Position numbers and translations under genes: made by a program
Shown here: piece after piece, positions 30,610 through 37,167 of the stretch
Layout: each line of letters opens with the position of its first letter
Numbering within the stretch: position 1 is the first letter of the stretch
Notes under the pieces: generated by a model
Seen by the model: the letters and a program-made list of their open reading frames with translations, nothing else
Databases searched by the model: none
Told to the model about the DNA's origin: nothing
NCBI RefSeq assembly: GCF_030814995.1
Contig: NZ_JAUSVX010000013.1
Coordinates: forward strand, 1 to 64,000
DNA: 64,000 nucleotides
Source: Labrys wisconsinensis
GTDB taxonomy: Bacteria > Pseudomonadota > Alphaproteobacteria > Rhizobiales > Labraceae
Direction: 5' to 3'

Positions 30610-30876
30610 CACAATATCCCGCAGCGGTCGTGACGGGTGCCAACAACCCTAACAAAGTATGAATATAGATGGAAAATAAAACGGTAAATGCGAGACGGGC
30701 CGGTTAACACAGGGAGTGTCCGGCATGGTTAAAATGCTGCGCCGGCGCTATGCTCAGGGGGCGGATCCGGCTCGGCGGGGGCCCGGTCCAGCCTCGTCCG
30801 GCTGCCGGGCGTGGCCAGCCCTCGCGCGAGCGGCGATGCGAGTCCGGGCCTTACAGCGCCCCATGGAGAACGCGGC
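30610..30876. promoter_or_regulatory. Divergent promoter region kinase/phasin
   Basis: 267 bases between the kinase start and the first phasin. An A/T-richer patch at about 30650-30690 (TATGAATATAGATGG...) probably holds promoter elements for one or both directions. The ribosome site for the phasin (GGAGA, 30864-30868) is clear. No gene is seen. Confidence 0.45.
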
Positions 30877-31254
30877 ATGGTCGCCAAGCCTTCTTATGAA
30901 ATCCCGACGGAGATGCGGGACTTTGCGGAAAAGAGTGTCGATCAGGCGCGCAAGGCGTTCAACGGCTTCATGGGCGCTGCCCACAGGGCCGCGGACACGC
31001 TGGAGGGATCGACCCAGTCGGTGCAGTCCGGCGCCACCGACATCGGCCGCAAGGCGATGGGCTATGCCGAGCAGAACGTCTCCGCCGCGCTCGACTTCGC
31101 CTCGCGCCTCGTCCACGCCCAGGACGCCGAGGAGATCCTGCGCCTGCAGAGCGAATTCATCCGCAGCCAGATTCAGAGCTTCGGCGAGCAGGCCCGCGAC
31201 ATCGGCACCGCCACCTCCAAGCTGGTGGCCGGCGTGACCCGGCCGAAGGAGTGA
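30877..31254 (+). CDS. Phasin family protein
   Basis: 125 residues. Phasins coat polyhydroxyalkanoate granules. The phasin_2 pattern is visible: YEIPTEMRDFAEKSVDQARKA at the N-terminus, then amphipathic helices with SGATDIGRKAMGYAEQNVSA, FASRLVHAQDAEEILRLQSEF and IRSQIQSFGEQARDIG. The start at 30877 has GGAGA eight bases upstream; longer in-frame starts lack a ribosome site. A second phasin follows in the same direction. Confidence 0.88.
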   Translation: MVAKPSYEIPTEMRDFAEKSVDQARKAFNGFMGAAHRAADTLEGSTQSVQSGATDIGRKAMGYAEQNVSAALDFASRLVHAQDAEEILRLQSEFIRSQIQSFGEQARDIGTATSKLVAGVTRPKE

Positions 31255-31287
31255 CGGGCTGCAATCTGAGGGGTATTGGTATGAACA

Positions 31288-31320
31288 TTGTGCATCGCAA
31301 CATGATGTTGCGTTGCACAA
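31288..31320. promoter_or_regulatory. 33-bp near-perfect palindrome between the phasin genes
   Basis: TTGTGCA, then CGCAACAT, then the mirrored ATGTTGCG and TGCACAA make a 33-bp palindrome with only the centre base and one symmetric pair unmatched. It overlaps a candidate promoter (TTGCGT at 31309-31314, 16-base spacer, TATAGG at 31331-31336) for the second phasin. It is a good candidate operator. PhaR, the PHA-granule repressor that binds TGC/GCA-rich dyads at phasin genes, would be the obvious ligand, but that is inference. Confidence 0.65.
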
Positions 31321-31460
31321 GAAAATGACGTATAGGGCGGGCCTGGACGTAGGGAGCGGGCACGGTAGCCCGCCGCCCCAAGAATGCGTAGAGCCGGTCT
31401 GGAATGTTCGGGCGGCGGACCGGCGCTCGACTCATGCCGCCTTTCCCCAAGGAAACAGAA

Positions 31461-31913
31461 ATGGCCCAGCCGAAACCCAAGTCCGATTCCATCGAAACGC
31501 CGTTCGAGACCGTCGCCAAGCTCGAAGTGCCCGCCGCCGTGCGCGACTTCGCCGAGAAGGGCGTGGCGCAGGCCAAGGACGCCTATGCCAAGTTCAAGCT
31601 CGCCGCCGACGAGACCTCCGACCTGATCGAAGGCACCTATTCCACCGCCTCCAAGGGCGTGACCGCCCTCGGCCAGAAGGCGCTGGAGACGGCTCGCACC
31701 AACACCAACGCGTCCTTCGACCACGCCCTGTCGCTGCTCGGCGTCAAGACGCTGTCGGATGCGATCGAGCTCAACACCGCCTTCCTGCGCAAGCAGGCCG
31801 AGACGGCGACGCAGCAGGTCAAGGAGTTCGGCGAGCTGGCGCAGAAGCTCTCGACCGAGGCGGCCGGCCCGATCAAGGCCCAGTTCGAGAAGGCCCTGAA
31901 GTTCCAGGCCTGA
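31461..31913 (+). CDS. Phasin family protein (second copy)
   Basis: 150 residues, paralogous to the upstream phasin: VPAAVRDFAEKGVAQAKDAYAK corresponds to its PTEMRDFAEKSVDQARKAF. Helical blocks LIEGTYSTASKGVTALGQKA and LGVKTLSDAIELNTAFLRKQ follow, ending with AGPIKAQFEKALKF. AAGGAAAC precedes the ATG. It probably has its own promoter at the palindrome and ends at a terminator. Confidence 0.88.
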   Translation: MAQPKPKSDSIETPFETVAKLEVPAAVRDFAEKGVAQAKDAYAKFKLAADETSDLIEGTYSTASKGVTALGQKALETARTNTNASFDHALSLLGVKTLSDAIELNTAFLRKQAETATQQVKEFGELAQKLSTEAAGPIKAQFEKALKFQA

Positions 31914-31936
31914 TCCACCCGCTCGACACATGCCCC

Positions 31937-31963
31937 AGGCCCGGACCCGCTCCGGGCCTTTTT
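31937..31963 (+). terminator. Rho-independent terminator after second phasin
   Basis: AGGCCCGGA pairs with TCCGGGCCT around a CCCGC loop, followed by a T-run (31959-31963). Confidence 0.88.
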
Positions 31964-32033
31964 CATGGCTGCTTTCTCGGCAGCATCGCTCTTGAAATGC
32001 CCGGGCGTTCCGCGTAAACGTCCGCCCGCGGAT

Positions 32034-32110
32034 GCAGTTGTAGCTCAGTTGGTTAGAGCGTCGGATTGTGGCTCCGAAGGTCGGTGGTTCGAGTCCACCC
32101 AACTGTACCA
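32034..32110 (+). tRNA. tRNA-His (GTG), alphaproteobacterial type without G-1
   Basis: A complete cloverleaf with encoded CCA (32108-32110). Acceptor GCAGTTG pairs with CAACTGT, D arm GCTC/GAGC, anticodon stem TCGGA/TCCGA with loop TTGTGGC (anticodon GTG), T arm GGTGG/CCACC. Position 1 is G and pairs with U72, the discriminator is A73, and the base before position 1 is T. The usual extra G-1 opposite C73 is thus absent. This matches the aberrant tRNA-His of one group of Alphaproteobacteria that co-evolved with its histidyl-tRNA synthetase. An A/T-richer island starts directly downstream. Confidence 0.95.
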
Positions 32111-32470
32111 CGCAAGCTTTTGATCAGGCTTGCCATTGCCGCAACCGTCCGGATGACGCCCGTCATGGCTTGGCGCTTTCCCGGGAAGGTTTGACAGCTT
32201 TCGTCCGCTGTCTGTTCGGTTCGGCGTCGAAGGATTCGACAACCCCGCGCATCCCTGCCTTGAGAGTGGCATCGTGCTTCGGCGTCTTCGCCAGCGCGCC
32301 CCGCAACTCGGGCCGGCCGGCCAGAAGACGGGTTCGCCTGTCTTCGAAAAGCGGATCGAGAGTTCGCCGCTCCGACATGCCGTTCGCGGCAAAGCCGATT
32401 TTTCAGCCGTGCATGACACATATCCCTTCGGGCAGGACGAGATCGCACGCGCTGGAACGCGCGGACCACC
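32111..32470. other. Island sequence with no confident gene
   Basis: 360 bases between tRNA-His and the brnT operator. Short open frames exist on both strands, the most protein-like being 32163-32378 on the minus strand (71 residues, Arg-rich), but none has a ribosome site or recognisable motif. I do not call a gene. Confidence 0.4.
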
Positions 32471-32514
32471 AGTAGCTACAATCTGCTCGACAGAAGGGGC
32501 AGTCTGTAGCTACA
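32471..32514 (+). promoter_or_regulatory. Duplicated operator of the brnTA locus
   Basis: The palindrome TGTAGCTACA at 32505-32514 is preceded by AGTAGCTACA at 32471-32480, each followed by a near-identical ATCTGC/CTCTGC tail, forming a direct repeat with a 34-base period. It lies nine bases before the brnT start. A tandem site of this kind suits cooperative binding by the ribbon-helix-helix antitoxin BrnA; that is inferred from position. Confidence 0.6.
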
Positions 32515-32522
32515 CTCTGCCC

Positions 32523-32776
32523 ATGATCGAATTCGATGCGGGCAAGAGCGCGAGCAACCTCGCCAAGCATGGCGTCCCGCTGGAAGCTGCGAGCCGGTTC
32601 GATTGGGAAACTGCCATCGTCACGATCGACGATCGCGAAGACTACGGCGAGTTGCGCTAGACGGCCCTCGGCTTCATCGACGCCACCTTACATCAGAGCG
32701 GAGCGGCATCATTCGCGTCATCAGCCTGCGCAAGGCCACAAGCAAGGAACGCAGATACTATGCCGAAAACATCTGA
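32523..32776 (+). pseudogene. brnT: BrnT toxin remnant (nonsense codon plus frameshift)
   Basis: The first 45 codons encode the BrnT N-terminus (IEFDAGKSASNLAKHGV, then FDWETAIVTIDDREDYGELR) and end at a TAG at 32658. The same frame then gives TALGFIDATLH. About 35 bases on, another frame gives RSGIIRVISLRKATSKERR and YYAENI up to a TGA at 32774, the normal BrnT C-terminus. The gene thus has a premature stop, probably from a Trp codon, and a small deletion that removed several residues and shifted the frame. BrnT is a RelE-fold ribonuclease; this copy cannot be active. Confidence 0.85.
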
Positions 32777-33050
32777 GGAACTGCGCGCTATGGCGCTCGC
32801 CTCCGCCGAGGCCGTGACGCCGGAAGAGGAAGCTGCGATCCAGGCGGGAATCGCCGCGGACCCCGACACGTTTGAATGGACGGAGCAGCATTTCGCGAAG
32901 GCGCGCCGCTTCCGGGGCCCGCAGAAAGAGCCCCGTAAGGTGCTCGTCTCGCTCCGTCTTGACGCCACCGTGATCGAGCGCTTCAAGGCTGTCGGCCCCG
33001 GCTGGCAGAGCCGCATGAACGAAGTCCTCAGGAAGGCGGTCGGCGTGTAG
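32760..33050 (+). CDS. brnA: BrnA antitoxin
   Basis: 96 residues. BrnA antitoxins have an acidic N-terminus and a C-terminal ribbon-helix-helix fold for DNA binding. Here MPKTSEELRAMALASAEAVT begins the protein, and the DNA-binding end is visible as KVLVSLRLDATVIERFKAVG then GWQSRMNEVLRKAV. The start lies inside the 3' end of brnT, as in intact brnTA pairs. The frame is whole although the toxin is dead, so it is an orphan antitoxin that may still bind the duplicated operator and could protect against related toxins. Confidence 0.85.
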   Translation: MPKTSEELRAMALASAEAVTPEEEAAIQAGIAADPDTFEWTEQHFAKARRFRGPQKEPRKVLVSLRLDATVIERFKAVGPGWQSRMNEVLRKAVGV

Positions 33051-33340
33051 CCAGCCGTCGATGAACTCAAGCTTGGGGCGGCCTGTCGCGGCCTCGGCCG
33101 GAAACGTGTGGGCACCATGACCACACCTTCTGAGAGGATCGGATCGCGCCTCGCGCGCCGAACCTGCGCGGACCGGCTGCGGTCGATGCCGCCGAGCATT
33201 TGTCGTCACCGAAGCATTCGGCGGTCCTGTTATGTGTCGACCAGCGCACGGGCAAAATATCCCTTCTCCAAAGGAAGATCCGTTCACTTGTTTCCGGGAC
33301 CTGTTAAAATTCGCCGCTCATGATTCGAAAAGGCGCGTGA
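33051..33340. other. Island gap without a recognisable gene
   Basis: 290 bases between brnA and the parA-like gene. The left part is G/C rich, and from about 33240 the composition turns A/T rich (CAAAATATCCC...GTTAAAATTC), probably the parA-like promoter. Short frames on both strands look unselected. Confidence 0.4.
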
Positions 33341-34375
33341 ATGGCAAAATTCATCAGCACATTCAACAACAAGGGCGGCGTTGGAAAGACCACTCTAACT
33401 TGGAATCTTGCGGACGCTCTGGCCGAGAGGGGAGAACGAGTCCTACTTATTGATTTTGACCCACAATGCAATCTATCTATTGCAATGCTTGGTGGAAATT
33501 CATTCAAAGATATCGTAAGCGATGTTGTCTCTGGCAAAACAATACGCGCGTTCTTGCAAGGTTATTTGCAAAACACAGGTCCGGGCCCTATTTAGACGCA
33601 TACAGGACCGAATACAAATCAAAACGTCAAGATCGTCGCCGGATATTTTTGGCTCAATGTGTATTCTGACGCGCTCAGCGTAGGTAGTGACTTACTAACT
33701 GGAAACGGCATTGCGAAATTCACAGCAATACGCATGTTAGAAGCCAAATTGAAGCAAGCTGGCGAGGAGTTTGACTATGTCATGGTCGACCTACCTCCTT
33801 CTTTCGGAGGACTTGTTAGATCAGCCCTATATTCGTCCGACTACCTTATTATTCCATGCACATCAGATCCATTTAGCGAATATTGTATCAGCCTGATCGC
33901 GCAAATGTTGCCTCAGTTCGTGGCGGATTGGGCAAACGGCGTGGCGCGCTTCAAGCAAAATAATTATGGATCTAAAGAATATGACGATCTTGGCAAACCT
34001 GTATACGCTGGTTGGATTTTTAATGGATTCGATACTCGATCTGATAAGATGTTGAGAGCCGACCAAGCTCACTACCAAAAAATTGATGAGGCGAATTCAA
34101 ATCTTGCCGGGGAATTACTTTTGAATATCGAAAAATATACTCCTGTTCGAAATACAGGAGGAGCGAGCTTTAACATTGGCAGAGTTGAGGACATGAATGT
34201 TCTTATCCAAAACAGTTTATGGCTGAACGTTCCTGCGGCAAAGTTAGACCAGCACCAGCAGGTGAAGGGCTTGTCAGGAGACAAGCAGAAATGGTCCGCC
34301 GCACAGCTCGCATTGATCAGAAAGATACAGACCCAGATCAACGGAGTGGCGGACTCGATCATCGCAACTCTATGA
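33341..34375 (+). pseudogene. ParA/MinD-type ATPase gene interrupted by one in-frame amber codon
   Basis: The frame opens with FISTFNNKGGVGKTTLTWNL (deviant Walker A, KGGVGKTT) and VLLIDFDPQCNLS (Walker A'), meets TAG at codon 85 (33593-33595) and continues in the same frame for 260 codons. The later part has YVMVDLPPSFGGLVRSAL (Walker B) and SDYLIIPCTSDPFS, so the ATPase core is spread over both sides. Downstream parts resemble stand-alone ParA-like proteins of mobile elements. A single C-to-T change from CAG would explain the stop. Codon use is A/T rich, unlike the chromosome. An internal ATG at 33659 could restart, but would lack the P-loop. No partner parB is seen. Confidence 0.8.
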
Positions 34376-34578
34376 AGGCACGAGACGGAGACTCGCCTTC
34401 AGGCGCAGCCAAGGGGGGAAGGGGGCCTGCAATGCAGACACCCCTTGATCATCGCCCAGCGTGAGTGAAGCCTCGCCGGACGACGATGAAGGGGGTCCGT
34501 GCACCGCGCCCGCCCCTTCCTTATGGCTGTCGGCATCCCTACGGGCAAAGGTTCAGCACGGGCTGCCAGAAGAGGGCT
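34376..34578. other. Short intergenic stretch in the island
   Basis: About 200 bases between the parA-like gene and a convergent small gene. Nothing recognisable. Confidence 0.35.
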
Positions 34579-34908
34579 TCACCGCGGCAGCAGTTTCACA
34601 GTCGTGAACGAGCGGAAGCTGCCCATGCTCTCGCCTTCACCGCTAAGTTGCACACCCTTTCCGAGCGTCACGGAGACGCCACGGCCGATCAGGTTTTTCG
34701 GGATCTCCGTCGCCTCGTTCCAGGGGTCGCAGGTCTTGGCCACACACAGGCCGACGATCTCCTTGCCTGCGGCCGTGGCGATGGTCAGATAGCAGTTGTC
34801 GCCGCACTGGAAGGCCTTGATTGTGCCGACGATCTTTGCCGGATCCTTCGCAAGGACCGGAAACGCGCTGCAGGTCGCAAGCGCAACGACGGTTGCAATC
34901 CGAATCAT
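34579..34908 (-). CDS. Small secreted protein, function unknown
   Basis: 109 residues. A signal peptide (MIRIATVVALATCSAFPVLA, about 1-20) precedes a compact domain with cysteines in FQCGDNCYLTIAT and LCVAKTCDPW that could form two disulfides. The part GKEIVGLC...IPKNLIGRGVSVTLGKG resembles an OB-like small periplasmic domain, without a name I can give. AGGAG lies 11 bases upstream. It is divergent from another secreted-protein gene. Confidence 0.6.
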   Translation of the reverse strand: MIRIATVVALATCSAFPVLAKDPAKIVGTIKAFQCGDNCYLTIATAAGKEIVGLCVAKTCDPWNEATEIPKNLIGRGVSVTLGKGVQLSGEGESMGSFRSFTTVKLLPR

Positions 34909-35006
34909 TGGAGAAGTCACTCCTGGCGAGTGCCGCTGGTTGCATTTCGTTGTAACTTTCCGCCATGATTGCCGCAACGGCAAGCTTCCGAGGCAAGGGG
35001 GATTTG

Positions 35007-35465
35007 ATGGTCCGGTGGCTGTTTGTGGCGGCCATGGTCGCAGCGCCATTCGACAGCGCTGCGAGCCAGTCCCAAGGGCTGCTCGTGCTCACCGGCCAGT
35101 GCACCAAGCTGATTATCGCTGGATCCAACCGGACCAGTTCGTGTCTCAGCAGGGTGGGAAGCGAGACCTATGGTGACGGCACCGTTGTCTTCACGTTCCG
35201 GGCGAAGGACACCGTGCTTGCCTTCGTCGGCAGCGGACCTGGCCTTGGACCACGCAAAGGGGACGCCTTCCTGCCGGTTTCATCCGTCGGGTTGCAGATC
35301 GATGGAAGCGGGCGCGCGCCATTTCGAGCCGCAGCGCGGGGAACCTGCCGGTTCACAGACCCATGGAAGGGAAAACCCGCAACCGTCTCGTGCTCGGCGG
35401 CGATCGCAAAGGAGAGCTTCTCGGCGACCTTCAGATCAGACGGGGCGCCTCCAATGGCTCGGTAG
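35007..35465 (+). CDS. Secreted protein, function unknown
   Basis: 152 residues. A signal peptide (VRWLFVAAMVAAPFDSAASQ, about 2-21) and a mature part with TGQCTKLIIAGSNRTSSCLS, FTFRAKDTVLAFVGSG and CRFTDPWKGKPATVSCSA. Four cysteines suggest two disulfides. AAGGGGGA precedes the ATG. Homologues occur as orphan secreted proteins in Hyphomicrobiales; no function is known to me. Confidence 0.6.
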   Translation: MVRWLFVAAMVAAPFDSAASQSQGLLVLTGQCTKLIIAGSNRTSSCLSRVGSETYGDGTVVFTFRAKDTVLAFVGSGPGLGPRKGDAFLPVSSVGLQIDGSGRAPFRAAARGTCRFTDPWKGKPATVSCSAAIAKESFSATFRSDGAPPMAR

Positions 35466-35508
35466 CATCATCCCTACTGGCACGATCTCATCCCTCTGGA
35501 GCTTGCCT

Positions 35509-35772
35509 ATGCGACGTTCCAACAAGCCCGATGGCTCGACGGACTATCGCTCCATGATCACCTGTTTCCTCTGCCGTGGCCGGTTCCAGCATGGCCAGCA
35601 TGTCTATGACGGGCGGCTTCAGTCCTGGAACGAGGCAATTTGCAAGCGATGCGAGGCCGGCAATTGGGACGACATCATCTCAGGCACGTTTCCGCACCTC
35701 GAGCAATCGCTGGCGGCGAAGGGCATGCCTGTCGCGCTCAACAGTAAGGGATGGATCAACATCCCGCAGTGA
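35509..35772 (+). CDS. Small zinc-ribbon-like protein
   Basis: 87 residues. Two CxxC pairs (CFLCRGRF near residue 19 and CKRC near residue 46) separated by HGQHVYDGRLQSWNEAI suggest a zinc ribbon. The C-terminus WDDIISGTFPHLEQSLAAKG is helical. Small proteins of this type are scattered in Alphaproteobacteria. No clear ribosome site; the start is the first ATG ahead of the motif. Confidence 0.6.
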   Translation: MRRSNKPDGSTDYRSMITCFLCRGRFQHGQHVYDGRLQSWNEAICKRCEAGNWDDIISGTFPHLEQSLAAKGMPVALNSKGWINIPQ

Positions 35773-35803
35773 CCGTTGGCAAGAAAGACGCCGGTGGAAC
35801 CAG

Positions 35804-36034
35804 ATGCTCAAGAAATCCGAATGCAAGAAGGCAATCCGCCATTTGACCCACCGGTGGGCGGCCGAGACCGGGCTCGGTCCGGCATCGGGCGAGATATCCA
35901 GTTTCAGCGCCTTCAAGGCGTGGCTCCTGGAGATAGGACATTCTCAGTATCTGAGTTTTCGATCGAAAGGCGACCCGGACTACGATGCCGAAATGTGGTT
36001 CGATCAGGAGCTGAAGCAAACTTGGCGCAATTAA
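35804..36034 (+). CDS. Small conserved-looking protein, function unknown
   Basis: 76 residues. Contains AIRHLTHRWAAETGLG, SFSAFKAWLLEIGHSQYLSF and DYDAEMWFDQELKQTWR, well-formed helices with many aromatic residues and normal codon use. It starts 31 bases after the zinc-ribbon gene on the same strand. I do not recognise a family. Confidence 0.5.
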   Translation: MLKKSECKKAIRHLTHRWAAETGLGPASGEISSFSAFKAWLLEIGHSQYLSFRSKGDPDYDAEMWFDQELKQTWRN

Positions 36035-36085
36035 ACATTCGCCGGATGCAATAGCTGTAAGACAATTCTGCATCGCGGGTGGACG

Positions 36086-36844
36086 ATGAAAAACCACGGT
36101 CATATATGGTCTCTTATTGCTATTGTTCTTACGCTTATCGCAGGCTACTTTCTGGGTATCGCTGCCGCGGACAAAAATGCGGTCGATTGGGCATTTAAGT
36201 GGCAGTCAATATTCGGTACGATATTGACGATGGCCGTTACCGGTGTTGGCGCGGTTTTGTTGTACACCCAGATCAGCCAAGATCGAAGAATTGAAAATGA
36301 ACGTCGACAACAACGAAACTATGCCAATCGCGCATCCCTGTCGCTCGCCCTGAGTTCCATCAGCGAATATTGTGAACATAATGTTGGAGTGTTAAGAAAA
36401 CTTATTACTCAGTGCGCAGACGGCGTGCTTTCAAACAGAATAGCCGCGAAAACCAATTTCCCGACCATTTCTGACGGCACCGTCAGTTTTCTTCGAGATT
36501 TTATTGAATACTCAAATTTTAATCAAAGTCGCCCAATAGTTAAAATATTGGCCGAGCTTCAAGTACTTGACGCGAGACTTAAATCCATGCACGTAAGATC
36601 AAATTCATTAGATCGGAGAGAGTTGATTCTTAAAATTAATATCGAGCAATACATCATTAGCAACTGTGAAATATACACATACGCTTCTAAACTCTATGAT
36701 TTCGCGCGAGAACATACCGATGAAATTTCTGAGGATTTGACGACAGACGAGATGATGAGTTCACTCAACAATCTTGGATTTCTCGGTGATGAGGCACCTG
36801 AGATCCGCGCAGCGATCCAGAGACTGTACGGAAATGTAGAGTAA
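36086..36844 (+). CDS. Two-helix membrane protein, function unknown
   Basis: 252 residues. Two N-terminal membrane segments (WSLIAIVLTLIAGYFLGIAA at about 8-27 and IFGTILTMAVTGVGAVLLYT at about 42-61) are followed by a cytoplasmic, largely helical part starting with a charged coiled-coil-like QDRRIENERRQQRNYANRA. Strongly A/T-rich codons mark it as foreign to the chromosome. This architecture is common among island proteins of unknown function. GGTGGA precedes the ATG. Confidence 0.7.
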   Translation: MKNHGHIWSLIAIVLTLIAGYFLGIAAADKNAVDWAFKWQSIFGTILTMAVTGVGAVLLYTQISQDRRIENERRQQRNYANRASLSLALSSISEYCEHNVGVLRKLITQCADGVLSNRIAAKTNFPTISDGTVSFLRDFIEYSNFNQSRPIVKILAELQVLDARLKSMHVRSNSLDRRELILKINIEQYIISNCEIYTYASKLYDFAREHTDEISEDLTTDEMMSSLNNLGFLGDEAPEIRAAIQRLYGNVE

Positions 36845-37044
36845 ATTCCGTTCCTTGCGCGGTGAACGCCTTGCTGTCTATGGGAGTATTGGAATTTCGC
36901 AGGTTTCTCGCTCGACGCCTGAAAGGTACCTGTATGACACAGGTGGGGACGCCTCGGCGTCCCAAGAGTCGACATTGGGATGCCTGGTCGGCACATAGGA
37001 TGCGCACCCGAAAGCCGGAGCAACGCGCTAGGCCGCCGTCGCCC

Positions 37045-37167
37045 AGATCCGATCGCCTTCTGGTCACAGAGCACGTCATACTGCTCCGGGCAGGCCCGGC
37101 ATGTCGGCACCAGCCGATAGCCGTCGATCGTCAGCTCCTCCACCTGGCCCGTGTCGAAACTCATCAT
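37045..37167 (-). pseudogene. Truncated small gene translationally coupled to rtcB
   Basis: The first ~40 codons (MMSFDTGQVEELTIDGYRLV then PTCRACPEQYDVL) look like a real small protein with a CxxC-type segment, starting in an ATGA overlap with the rtcB stop. Beyond about 37045 the frame runs on for over 110 codons into Arg/Ser-rich sequence and then antisense through the two-helix membrane gene, which is not protein-like. I infer that the 3' half was lost when the island arrived or rearranged. A frameshift is a possible alternative. Confidence 0.6.

Larger units (their letters stand above)
32111..37044. mobile_element. Decaying genomic island downstream of tRNA-His
   Basis: From the tRNA-His 3' end to the broken gene behind rtcB, base use shifts to A/T-richer codons (clearest at 33.3-34.4 and 36.1-36.9 kb). 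The content is accessory: broken brnT, brnA, interrupted parA-like gene, small secreted proteins, a zinc-ribbon protein and a two-helix membrane protein. No integrase, transposase or obvious copy of the tRNA 3' end is visible at the far side. Boundaries are inferred from composition and gene breakage. Confidence 0.5.

Noticed and set aside
32163-32378. 71-codon frame on the minus strand behind tRNA-His
   Set aside because: No ribosome site, no motif, Arg-rich; could be a remnant but not supportable as a gene.
36694-37044. C-terminal continuation of the rtcB-coupled protein
   Set aside because: The sequence becomes Arg/Ser/Pro-rich and runs antisense through another gene; not credible as protein.
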